A stretch of 14,927 nucleotides of DNA. Source: CAZKMM01 sp964553915. GTDB taxonomy: Bacteria; RBG-13-61-14; DRUE01. The notes under the pieces were generated by a model. The model saw only the letters and a program-made list of their open reading frames with translations, made no database searches and was not told the origin of the DNA. Of the stretch, positions 1 through 7,390 are shown in pieces. The position numbers were made by a program, and so were the translations under genes. The stretch covers positions 1 to 14,927 of the forward strand of contig CAZKMM010000065.1 of assembly GCA_964553915.1 (NCBI GenBank), read 5' to 3'. The number at the start of each line of letters is the position of its first letter. The first letter of the stretch is position 1.

Positions 1-1547
1 TGGAAGAAAAAGCCCGAAGGAATAAAACCCGAGCTTTTCTGTATTTTAAAGACCGGGTTTTTTCTTATCAGGAGATGAACCAGAATGTCAATCGGCTTGC
101 AAATTTCCTTTATTCCCTCGGGGCACGCCCGGGACAGTTCCTTACCATAATGATGAAAAACTCCCCTCGCTGGCTGGATGCTTTCTTTGCTGCCCAGAGA
201 TTAGGAATGTGTGCGGTGCCAGTAAATATCGCTTTAAGAGGAGACCAGCTGGTTTATATTTTCAATCATTCCGAAGCGGATTTCATCTGCACTGACTTTG
301 ACCTTTTGCCATATCTGGAAAAAATTAAAGAGAAAATCACCAAACCAGTTAAAATCATTGTTAACCTGGAAAATGCTCCTGAAGATTTTTCTCTATCCGA
401 GGAGTATATCTCTATGGAGCAGGCATACCGGTCCGAAGTGAGCCAGGAAAAGCCTCCGGTTTCTCCCCGAGCGGGCGACCCCTGCCTGTTGATGTATACC
501 TCTGGAACCACCGGACTTCCAAAAGGAGTGGTGACCAGATATGGCAAAACCGGAATTAAAGTAATGGGAGTTTTAGCCCGGGCTATGCTTCGCCCCAGCG
601 ATATTTACTATACCTGCCTGCCCTTATTTCACGCCAATGCCCTGCTTCTTACCGTGACCAATGCTCTTTTAGCCGATGCCCGAGTAGCTTTAAGCCAGAA
701 ATTTAGCGCCAGCAAATTCTGGGATGAGGTGAGCAAATATAATGCCACTGTTTTTAACGCGATCGGGGCAATGATTCCCATTTTGATGAAACAGCCCCAA
801 AAACCCTCAGAGAAGACCCATAAAGCCCGTTATGTCCTCTCCGCAGCCTGCCCGGCTGATATGTGGGAAGGCTTTGAAAAAAGATTTAATGTAAAAATCC
901 TGGAAGGATACGGAGCAGTTGATGGCGGAGGATTTATCACCCTTAATTTTGGGCAGGCACCGGTGGGAAGCCTGGGAAAACCCATCGGTCGTTCCAGATA
1001 CCGGGTGGTGGACCAGAATATGAATGATGTTCCTCCCGGCATACCGGGTGAGCTGATTTATTATGTTGGCGAGCAAAAAGAGAGCTCAGTGGAATATTTT
1101 AAAGACCAAAGAGCCACTTCAGAAAAAATCAAGGATGGCTGGTTTCATACCGGCGATATGGTGTATAAGGATGAGAAGGGATTTTTATATTTTGTGGGAA
1201 GAAAAACCGAATCCATCAGGAAAAAAGGAGAAAACATCTCAGAATATGAGGTAGAACACGCCATTTTACAGCATCCAGATATTCTGGAATGTGCGGTTTT
1301 TGCTGTGCCCAGTGAACTGGCAGAAGATGAAGTAATGGCATGCGTGGTGCCAGTGGAAGGCAAAACCATAGACCCCAGAGAATTAAAAGAATTTCTTAAA
1401 GACCATCTGGCTAAATTTGCTATCCCCAGATACTGGCGAATCCTTCCCGAATTACCCAAAACCGAAACCCAGAGAGTGATTAAACGCCTGCTCAAACAGG
1501 AAGGCATTACTCCGGATACCATTGACCTGCAGGAGAGAAAAGGATAA
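1..1547 (+). CDS. Acyl-CoA synthetase, AMP-binding (ANL) family; 5' partial
   Basis: The gene enters from the left edge: the frame is open from base 3 with no stop, and the residues before the first in-frame ATG (base 75) read like the usual family N-terminus, so that ATG is internal. Members activate a carboxylic acid with ATP to an acyl-adenylate and then make the CoA thioester in the cytoplasm. Numbering from the base-75 ATG, the P-loop YTSGTTGLPKG is at about 141-151, the A5 region EGYGAVDGGG near 278-286, the A7 motif HTGD in the C-terminal third, then GRKTESIRKKGENIS, and the A10 region LPKTETQRVIK at 460-470. Two sites depart from consensus: A5 has V282-D283 where Thr-Glu is usual, and A10 has Arg467 at the usual catalytic Lys, with Lys470 three residues on. 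It looks closest to long-chain acyl-CoA or carnitine/crotonobetaine-CoA ligases, but the substrate cannot be read from sequence. It converges on the symporter gene, 59 bp away. Confidence 0.9.
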   Translation, partial: EEKARRNKTRAFLYFKDRVFSYQEMNQNVNRLANFLYSLGARPGQFLTIMMKNSPRWLDAFFAAQRLGMCAVPVNIALRGDQLVYIFNHSEADFICTDFDLLPYLEKIKEKITKPVKIIVNLENAPEDFSLSEEYISMEQAYRSEVSQEKPPVSPRAGDPCLLMYTSGTTGLPKGVVTRYGKTGIKVMGVLARAMLRPSDIYYTCLPLFHANALLLTVTNALLADARVALSQKFSASKFWDEVSKYNATVFNAIGAMIPILMKQPQKPSEKTHKARYVLSAACPADMWEGFEKRFNVKILEGYGAVDGGGFITLNFGQAPVGSLGKPIGRSRYRVVDQNMNDVPPGIPGELIYYVGEQKESSVEYFKDQRATSEKIKDGWFHTGDMVYKDEKGFLYFVGRKTESIRKKGENISEYEVEHAILQHPDILECAVFAVPSELAEDEVMACVVPVEGKTIDPRELKEFLKDHLAKFAIPRYWRILPELPKTETQRVIKRLLKQEGITPDTIDLQERKG

Positions 1548-1555
1548 TTTTTTAA

Positions 1556-1603
1556 CAAAAATTTGCCAGGCTGGTGAAAATCTGGAACCTCTGCCACTCC
1601 TGG
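1556..1603 (-). terminator. Weak candidate terminator for the symporter gene
   Basis: On the minus strand, just after the symporter stop codon, CCAGG-AG-TGG can pair with CCA-G-CCTGG. This gives an interrupted stem of about 8 bp with a large loop of about 19 nt, followed four bases later by a run of five T. The stem is imperfect and the loop is long, so this is only a possibility. On the plus strand the hairpin is not followed by a clear T run. It lies in the 59-bp gap between two convergent genes, where a terminator would be expected. Confidence 0.22.
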
Positions 1604-1606
1604 TGT

Positions 1607-3160
1607 TTATTCTTCGCCTCTGAGCTTAAAGCCCTGCTTCCAGAAATCCTGCAGGATTTTTTCTGGAGGAGATTCCCCTTTTCTTCTCGGGAGAATAACA
1701 CTGAAAAGCCAGCCCAGAATTATCACGCCCCCGGTGGCAATTACTCCAATCATCATTGGCTCCCAGGGAAATTTCAGCCCGGCTAATTTTTCCGAATTGA
1801 TTCCCGGATAGCTCAGGCTCCCCCAAAAAGTAATCACCAAGCCCACTGCCACTCCCAGCCAGGCTCCCCGGGAATGCGCGGTTTTGGAAAACAGCCCGAG
1901 AGCAAACAGCCCAACAATGCTTCCGCCCAGAATAGAAAAGAGCCGAAAATAAAACTCCAAAAAAGTTCCCACCTTAATCATTGCCAGGGCAATTCCCATT
2001 CCGAAAATCCCCCAGAAAAGCATTAAAGCCCGGGAAAGAAGCAGGTTTTTCTTTTCATCTTTTGCCGGGAAGAAGCGGAAATAAAGGTCAGTAATTGCTA
2101 AGGTGCTTAAAGTGGTCATAGAGGAGTCAAGGGTGCTCATTGCTGCGGAGAAGAGTCCTGCCAGAAGCAGTCCGGAAAGACCGGTAGGAATCACCCGGGC
2201 AATAAAATAAGGAAAGACCTTGTCTGGCTTTCCCTGATTGATAAACTCCTGCACCTGTGGGTCAGGATGATAATGAAAATAAACAAATAAGCTGGTTCCT
2301 ACCAGCATAAAAAGTGCCCAGACGGGCACACTGCCCAGGCTTCCAATAAGGGTGGCTTTTTTTGCCTGTTGGTCGCTGACCGCACACTGGTAGCGCTGAA
2401 CCTGATTCTGGTTGGCACAGAGAAAATAAAAGAAATTCACCAGCCCACTTAAAAACAGCACCCAGAAACCGGCTCGGGTAAAATCCCAGCTAAAATCAAA
2501 AAGATGAAATTTCCCCTGAGCAGAAGCAGTTTTAATAATTCCGAAAAATCCTTCCGGGATTTCCAGGCTGGCATAAATTACCGCCAGAATTCCGCCAGCA
2601 AAAAGCACCAGAGTTTGAATTACATCACTCCAGATTACTCCTTCCATTCCTCCGGCAACCGTATAAATTATGGTCACCACTCCCACCAGAAGAATTACCA
2701 GGGCAATCTCCATCCCGGTAATGGTGGAGATGACCAGAGAGACCAGATACATTATGGTTGCCAGACGGGTAAGCTCAAAAATCAAGAGGGCTAAAAGGGA
2801 ATAAATTCTCAAGCCCAGGCTGAAGCGGGCTTCCATATATTCAGTAACTGACATTCGGACATATCTTCGGTAAAAAGGCACCACTGCTAAAAATCCCACT
2901 GCCACCAGAAAAACCAGGGCAAACCCCTGGGTTAAATATTGCCAATCACGGGCAAAAGCCATTCCCGGATAGGCAACATAAGTAACGCTGGAAATGCAGG
3001 TGCCCAGAATGGAAAGCCCCACTGCCCAGCCCGGAGCCTTCCTTCCTGCCAGAAAATAATCCTCTGCGGTCTTTTTTCTTCTTCCCAGCCAGAAGCCGAG
3101 AAAGAGCATCAAAGAAAAATAAATTGCCAGAATTACCAGGTCTGGGGTTTTGATTAACAT
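1607..3160 (-). CDS. Sodium:solute symporter (SSS/SLC5 family)
   Basis: This is a 517-residue polytopic inner-membrane protein with about 13 hydrophobic helices, the usual size for the family, which couples Na+ entry to uptake of sugars, amino acids, vitamins or organic acids. Family hallmarks are visible: the RRKKTAEDYFLAGR segment after the first helix, the signature YTVAGGMEGVIWSDVIQ in the middle, and the AAMSTLDSSMTTLSTL helix that carries the Na+-site Ser/Thr residues. The substrate cannot be assigned. The ATG at 3160 was chosen over an in-frame TTG at 3214 because translation from there begins just before the first helix (MLIKTPDLVIL), whereas the TTG would add an 18-residue non-family extension. 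GAAAG lies about 10 bases upstream of the ATG. It is divergent from polX across a 71-bp gap and convergent with the acyl-CoA synthetase. Confidence 0.92.
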   Translation of the reverse strand: MLIKTPDLVILAIYFSLMLFLGFWLGRRKKTAEDYFLAGRKAPGWAVGLSILGTCISSVTYVAYPGMAFARDWQYLTQGFALVFLVAVGFLAVVPFYRRYVRMSVTEYMEARFSLGLRIYSLLALLIFELTRLATIMYLVSLVISTITGMEIALVILLVGVVTIIYTVAGGMEGVIWSDVIQTLVLFAGGILAVIYASLEIPEGFFGIIKTASAQGKFHLFDFSWDFTRAGFWVLFLSGLVNFFYFLCANQNQVQRYQCAVSDQQAKKATLIGSLGSVPVWALFMLVGTSLFVYFHYHPDPQVQEFINQGKPDKVFPYFIARVIPTGLSGLLLAGLFSAAMSTLDSSMTTLSTLAITDLYFRFFPAKDEKKNLLLSRALMLFWGIFGMGIALAMIKVGTFLEFYFRLFSILGGSIVGLFALGLFSKTAHSRGAWLGVAVGLVITFWGSLSYPGINSEKLAGLKFPWEPMMIGVIATGGVIILGWLFSVILPRRKGESPPEKILQDFWKQGFKLRGEE

Positions 3161-3194
3161 TTGTTTAAATCTTTCAGAAAAGCTTAATTGCTTA

Positions 3195-3223
3195 TTGAGA
3201 AAAAAAATCAGCAAAATTATAAT
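3195..3223 (+). promoter_or_regulatory. Sigma70-type promoter for polX
   Basis: TTGAGA at 3195-3200 (five of six matches to the -35 consensus) is followed after exactly 17 bases by a perfect TATAAT at 3218-3223. Transcription should start about seven bases further on, near 3230-3232, right at the polX ATG (3232), which has no Shine-Dalgarno upstream. The implied mRNA is leaderless or nearly so. The promoter probably drives polX and the two genes after it. This is a consensus match, not a mapped start. Confidence 0.7.
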
Positions 3224-3231
3224 ATGAATTG

Positions 3232-4953
3232 ATGAACAAGGAAATTAGCAATCAGGAGATTGCTCAGGTATTTGCAGAAATCGCAGATATTCTGGAATTA
3301 AAACAAGACAATCCCTTTAAAATCCGGGCTTATAGAAAAGCGGTCCAGCTGATAGAGCATTTAGAAAAGCCCCTTTCTCAGGTGGAAGACCTCCAGAAGC
3401 TTCCCGGGATTGGTAAGGAGCTGGCAGAAAAGATTCGGACTCTTTTAGAAGGAAAACCGCTTCCTGCTCTGGAAAAGCTCCGCAAAGAAGTTGAGCCGGG
3501 ACTGCTTGAGCTTTTAAAGATTCGGGGCTTGGGTCCCAGGCGGATTAAGACCCTGAACCAGAAATTAGGGATTAAAGATATAGAGAGCCTGCGCAGTGCT
3601 CTGGAGGAGAAGCCGGATTTGATAATCAAGCTTCCCGGGTTCGGCAGAAAGCTGGTAGAGGATTTAAAGCAGAGCTTAAAGGAATTTCAGGAATATTCTC
3701 AGAGGCATCGGCTGGACCTTGCCAAAAAGCAGGCAGACGAGCTGGTGGAATATTTAAAAACCGCAAAAGGGGTGGAGCGGATAGAGGTCGCCGGAAGTCT
3801 GCGGAGAAGAAAAGAAACTATCGGAGATATTGATATTCTGATAACCGGTAAAGATTCTCAGGCGGTGATGGAAAAATTTGTCAGCTATCCCAGGGTAAGG
3901 GAGGTTTTAGCCAAAGGAGAGACCAAAAGCTCGGTGGTTCTGGATAGTGGGATTCAGGTGGATGTGCGGTTTTTTTCTCCGGAGAGTTTTGGAGCTGGAC
4001 TCTGTTATTTTACTGGCTCCAAGGCGCATAATATAGCGATTCGCACCATTGCCAAGCAGATGGGCTTAAAAATCAGCGAGTATGGAGTGTTTAAAGGAGA
4101 AAAAAGGATTGCGGGAAAAACCGAGGAAGAGGTTTACAAGAGCCTGGGGCTGGTCTGGATACCGCCCGAGCTTCGGGAAGATAGAGGAGAGATTCAGCTT
4201 GCCCGGGAGGGAAGGCTTCCGAAATTAGTGGAGCTGAAAGATATCAAGGCGGATTTGCATATTCATTCCAGATGGAGTGATGGCAGGCATACGATTGAAG
4301 AGGTAGCGGAGCGGGCAAAGGAGCTGGGCTACAAATACATTGCCATTACCGACCATTCCAAATCCCAGCATCAGGCAAGGGGGCTGGATGAGAAAAGGCT
4401 TTTAGAGGAATTTAAAGAAATTGACCAGCTCAACCAAACAATTAAGGGGATTAAAATTCTCAAAGGAGTGGAGCTGGATATTTTAAAAGACGGCTCGCTG
4501 GATTTGGAGCCAGAGGTGTTGAAAAAGGCGGATTTGGTCATCGGTGCGATTCACAGCAATTTTAATTTGAGCAAAGCGGAGCAGACCAAAAGGTTAATTC
4601 AGGCACTGGATACTGGCTTAATTCACATCCTGGCTCATCCCACCTCCAGGTTGATTGGGGAGCGGGAGCCAATAGAACTGGACTGGGAAAAGCTGGTGCC
4701 GGTGCTGGTGAAAAGAAAAGTCGCAGTGGAAATCAATGCCAGCCCTCACCGCCTGGATGCGAGCGGGGAACTGGCAAAATACCTGAAAGAGCGGGGGATA
4801 AAATTTGCTCTGGGAACTGATGCTCATATTCTGGGGTCTCTTTCTGAGATGGAATACGGGGTTTATACCGCCCGGCGGGGCTGGCTGGAAGCAAAGGATA
4901 TTCTCAACACCCTGCCCTTAAATCAATTTTTAAAATGGTTGAAAACCAGATAA
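3232..4953 (+). CDS. polX: DNA polymerase X with C-terminal PHP domain
   Basis: This is a 573-residue cytoplasmic repair enzyme, close to the roughly 570 residues typical of bacterial PolX, which fills short gaps in DNA and in characterised bacterial members has PHP-dependent nuclease activity. The N-terminal region (about 1-145) carries helix-hairpin-helix motifs: LPGIGK at 57-62, RGLGPRR near 100, and LPGFGR at 134-139. The polymerase core has GSLRRRKETIGDIDI with D199 and D201, and VDVRF with D244, giving the three metal-binding aspartates. The PHP domain (about 340-573) has HIH at 343-345, D350, TDH at 373-375, E414, H441, H469 and the GTDAH motif with D530 and H532, so both active sites look intact. 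The ATG at 3232 is preferred over an in-frame TTG one codon earlier. No ribosome-binding site precedes it; the promoter lies only a few bases upstream. A small membrane-protein gene follows after 31 bp, probably in the same operon. Confidence 0.95.
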   Translation: MNKEISNQEIAQVFAEIADILELKQDNPFKIRAYRKAVQLIEHLEKPLSQVEDLQKLPGIGKELAEKIRTLLEGKPLPALEKLRKEVEPGLLELLKIRGLGPRRIKTLNQKLGIKDIESLRSALEEKPDLIIKLPGFGRKLVEDLKQSLKEFQEYSQRHRLDLAKKQADELVEYLKTAKGVERIEVAGSLRRRKETIGDIDILITGKDSQAVMEKFVSYPRVREVLAKGETKSSVVLDSGIQVDVRFFSPESFGAGLCYFTGSKAHNIAIRTIAKQMGLKISEYGVFKGEKRIAGKTEEEVYKSLGLVWIPPELREDRGEIQLAREGRLPKLVELKDIKADLHIHSRWSDGRHTIEEVAERAKELGYKYIAITDHSKSQHQARGLDEKRLLEEFKEIDQLNQTIKGIKILKGVELDILKDGSLDLEPEVLKKADLVIGAIHSNFNLSKAEQTKRLIQALDTGLIHILAHPTSRLIGEREPIELDWEKLVPVLVKRKVAVEINASPHRLDASGELAKYLKERGIKFALGTDAHILGSLSEMEYGVYTARRGWLEAKDILNTLPLNQFLKWLKTR

Positions 4954-4973
4954 AAAATCTGTATCTAATTATC

Positions 4974-4980
4974 AGGGAGG
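4974..4980 (+). promoter_or_regulatory. Shine-Dalgarno site of the DUF5989 small gene
   Basis: AGGGAGG ends four bases before the ATG at 4985. This strong ribosome-binding site supports the 52-codon frame as a real gene despite its size. Confidence 0.75.
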
Positions 4981-4984
4981 AAAA

Positions 4985-5143
4985 ATGGCAAAATTCGGAA
5001 TTATAAAAGAATTCTTCCAGTTCCTGCGGGAGAAAAAGCTCTGGTGGATTACTCCAATTATTCTAATCCTGCTTTTTCTGGTCATCATCATTGTCCTTAC
5101 TGAAAGCAGTGCGATTATGCCTTTTATTTATGCGATTTTTTAA
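4985..5143 (+). CDS. DUF5989-type small membrane protein, 52 aa
   Basis: This 52-residue protein opens with an amphipathic, charged stretch (KEFFQFLREKKLWW), continues into a single hydrophobic helix of about 20 residues (around 22-39), and ends in the short tail SSAIMPFIYAIF. That pattern, Phe-rich EF/FL, a basic-WW boundary, one helix and a terminal PFIY-x-x-F, is what I recognise as the DUF5989 family, whose members are about 50 residues long. The function is unknown. From memory, relatives often sit beside carbamoyltransferase and SxtJ-type membrane-protein genes linked to surface polysaccharide or secondary metabolism, but none is seen here. The start is fixed by the AGGGAGG just upstream. 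The gene lies 31 bp after polX and 12 bp before the TPR gene, so the three are probably co-transcribed. It is an inner-membrane protein, possibly an accessory to the following gene (inference). Confidence 0.82.
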   Translation: MAKFGIIKEFFQFLREKKLWWITPIILILLFLVIIIVLTESSAIMPFIYAIF

Positions 5144-5155
5144 TTTTTAAAGGAA

Positions 5156-7390
5156 ATGAAAAATAATCCTCCTGCCCGGTCCAAAAAAGAAAAAATCTTC
5201 TCCTGGCTTTTAGTCTTGATTCTTTTTCTTATTACTCTCTGGAGCTGGTGGAGCTCAGTTTATGCCAGATTTAATTTTGATGATATTCCTTTGATTGTAG
5301 AAAATCCTTATCTTCGCTCCTTTGAAGGAATCATTCCCCTTTTAAAAACCGGCAGACCAGTGCGGGCGCTCAGCTTCTGGCTGGACTATCACCTCTGGGG
5401 CTTGGATGCCCGGGGGTTTCATTTTACCAATCTGCTCATCCATTGCTTTTGCGTTCTGGCAGTGTATTTTTTGTTCTTAAAACTTTTTTCCCGCCAGCAG
5501 TTGGCATTTTTTTCCAGTGTCATCTTTGCTATTCACCCTGCTGGGAGCGAGGCAATTATTGGGATTGCTCATCGCAAGGAGCTTTTATGCCTGCTTTTTC
5601 TGGTTTTAAGTTATCTCTGCTTTTTGAAAAAGGAGCGAGGAATTCGCTGGCTCGGGCTCAGCCTGGGTTTTTATCTTCTGGCATTATTTTCCAAACAGGT
5701 GGCAATCTCGCTTCCCTTTCTGGTTATCTTGGGCTACCTGATTTTTAATCAGCCGGCTTTTTCCAGCAAAAAAAGAATGGCAATTGAACTTAGCCCGTTC
5801 TTTTTCATCCCTGCCCTTGCCTTTGCCTTTTCTTTTTCTGACTTCAAGCTCTTTGCCCGATTCGCTCCAGCAGATTTTGCCAGCTATCACTACTGGGAAA
5901 TTCTTGCCACTCAACTCAGCACTTTTCCTCGCTATTTACAGCTCAGCTTTTTCCCGGCGCATCTTCAGCTGGACTATTATGTCCCACTGGTTAAGAGCTT
6001 TCTTAATCCCAGAGCTCTTTCTGGCTTAATCTTATTCCTTGCCTGCTGGGTAATTCTGGCGGTGCTGGTAAAAAGAAAAAATCCGCTCGGATTTGCCTGG
6101 GGATGGCTTTTAATCAATCTTCTTCCGGTAATGAACTGGGTGCCGGCTAATTTCTTCCTGGCAGAAAGATACCTTTATCTTTCCCTGCCCGGAGCTGGAT
6201 TACTGCTCGGGCTGATTCTGGAAAAGGCTGGAGAAAACTTCCCTGTAAAGCAAGAAAAAAACCTCCGACTGGTTCTTTTTCTGGGGAATTTTCTTGCCCT
6301 GGGTTTGGTTTTTTCTCTTCAGTTTTATGTTTATCAGCGTCGGCTCTGGGAAGGAGGAAATCCGCTGGGGATGGGAATAAATCTCTCCAGTTTAATTGCT
6401 GGAGGAGCTGGAGCCTTTCTGGTAAGCGGAATAATTTTTCTCCTTTCCCGGTTCTGGGAGCGATTCTCTGGAAAGCTTCGGGGGAGCATCCCTTTAATTT
6501 ATATCCTGCTTATTGCTGGAGCTTATCTTCTTGCTTTGTGCCTGGTCTCCCGGCTTAGCTATGGATATTGGGGACTGCCCTCCCCGGAGATTGGAGAGAG
6601 CTATCAACGCTGGCTGGCAAAAATTCAAAGTCAGGCGGAACCATCCTCTCCCCTATTTCGGGGATTTCTTCCCTTCGGAAAACCAGAACTGGAATATGCT
6701 TATGCGCTCTTTTTTATTGTTATTCTTCAGGGACTGATTCTCTATTTTTATAATTTTTATTCCCGAAGGCTGTTTCTTTTAAGAAAGAAATCCTTTCTCT
6801 TTTTTACTCTGGGCTTTGTTCTGGGTGCGGGGATGCTCTGTCAGAATTATTTCCGGCTTCGGGACTGGGGCTGGGACCCCAGTCTCTGGAAAGCCACCAT
6901 CCGGGAAAATCCTTATTCCTTTGTCGGCTGGAATAATCTGGGAAGAGCTTATGTAAAGCGGAAAAAATATTCTCAAGCTCGCAATTGCTTTATCATTGCC
7001 CACTCCCTCCAGCCCCTGCGTCTGGAACCTCTGCTTAACCTGGGGAATTTAATGCTTATCCGGAATAAATTAAAACCAGCAGAACATTACTATCAATGGG
7101 TTTTAAAGCTCCACCCTTATAACCTCCAGGCTCTGCTCAACCTGGGAAACTGCCTGATGAACCAGAAGGAATATCATCAGGCAAGTAAGTATTACCTTAA
7201 AGCCTTAAAAGCCAATCCTCGCCTCTTTCAGGCATCTTATAATCTGGCGGTTTGTTTTTATCAGATGGGAAATTTGGCTCAGGCTTATCTTTATGCTCAG
7301 CGCTCTTTAAGCCTTGCCCCAGAACATCAGCCGAGCAAAGCTCTTCTCTACCAGATACTCAAAAAGCAGGCTCAACCCTCCCGCCAGTAA
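5156..7390 (+). CDS. Polytopic GT-C/TMTC-like membrane protein with C-terminal TPR repeats
   Basis: This is a 744-residue protein. After a first helix (about 12-31) comes FNFDDIPLIVENPYL with the Asp pair D42-D43, placed as in GT-C glycosyltransferases, which use lipid-linked sugar donors on the outer face of the membrane. Then come RPVRALSFWLDYHLWG, AIHPAGSEAIIGIAHRKELL and LLPVMNWVPANFFLAERYLYL, motifs shared with bacterial tetratricopeptide membrane proteins related to TMTC/PMT O-mannosyltransferases. Many further hydrophobic segments run to about residue 555. Residues of roughly 580-735 form about four TPR repeats (for example NPYSFVGWNNLGRAYVKRKK) with the W/LG-Y-A-P pattern, probably facing the periplasm and binding a protein partner. 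The acceptor and the sugar are unknown, and catalytic activity is not proven for most bacterial relatives. AAGG lies only a few bases from the ATG. The 3' end overlaps the convergent gspK by 19 bp. Confidence 0.8.
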   Translation: MKNNPPARSKKEKIFSWLLVLILFLITLWSWWSSVYARFNFDDIPLIVENPYLRSFEGIIPLLKTGRPVRALSFWLDYHLWGLDARGFHFTNLLIHCFCVLAVYFLFLKLFSRQQLAFFSSVIFAIHPAGSEAIIGIAHRKELLCLLFLVLSYLCFLKKERGIRWLGLSLGFYLLALFSKQVAISLPFLVILGYLIFNQPAFSSKKRMAIELSPFFFIPALAFAFSFSDFKLFARFAPADFASYHYWEILATQLSTFPRYLQLSFFPAHLQLDYYVPLVKSFLNPRALSGLILFLACWVILAVLVKRKNPLGFAWGWLLINLLPVMNWVPANFFLAERYLYLSLPGAGLLLGLILEKAGENFPVKQEKNLRLVLFLGNFLALGLVFSLQFYVYQRRLWEGGNPLGMGINLSSLIAGGAGAFLVSGIIFLLSRFWERFSGKLRGSIPLIYILLIAGAYLLALCLVSRLSYGYWGLPSPEIGESYQRWLAKIQSQAEPSSPLFRGFLPFGKPELEYAYALFFIVILQGLILYFYNFYSRRLFLLRKKSFLFFTLGFVLGAGMLCQNYFRLRDWGWDPSLWKATIRENPYSFVGWNNLGRAYVKRKKYSQARNCFIIAHSLQPLRLEPLLNLGNLMLIRNKLKPAEHYYQWVLKLHPYNLQALLNLGNCLMNQKEYHQASKYYLKALKANPRLFQASYNLAVCFYQMGNLAQAYLYAQRSLSLAPEHQPSKALLYQILKKQAQPSRQ

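Noticed and set aside
1145..1597. 150-codon open frame on the minus strand, antisense to the acyl-CoA synthetase
   Set aside because: It lies opposite conserved motifs of a clear gene, and its translation shows no domain and a composition typical of an antisense shadow.
3161..3214. N-terminal extension of the symporter from a TTG at 3214
   Set aside because: It adds 18 residues unlike the family before the first helix; the ATG at 3160 fits better.
3216..3221. TATAAT read on the minus strand as a -10 box for the symporter
   Set aside because: No acceptable -35 element is found 16-18 bases further upstream; the match may simply reflect the AT-rich polX promoter.
3397..3639. 12-base direct repeat AAGCTTCCCGGG at 3397-3408 and 3628-3639
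   Set aside because: Both copies encode Leu-Pro-Gly of helix-hairpin-helix motifs in PolX, so protein-level similarity explains them.
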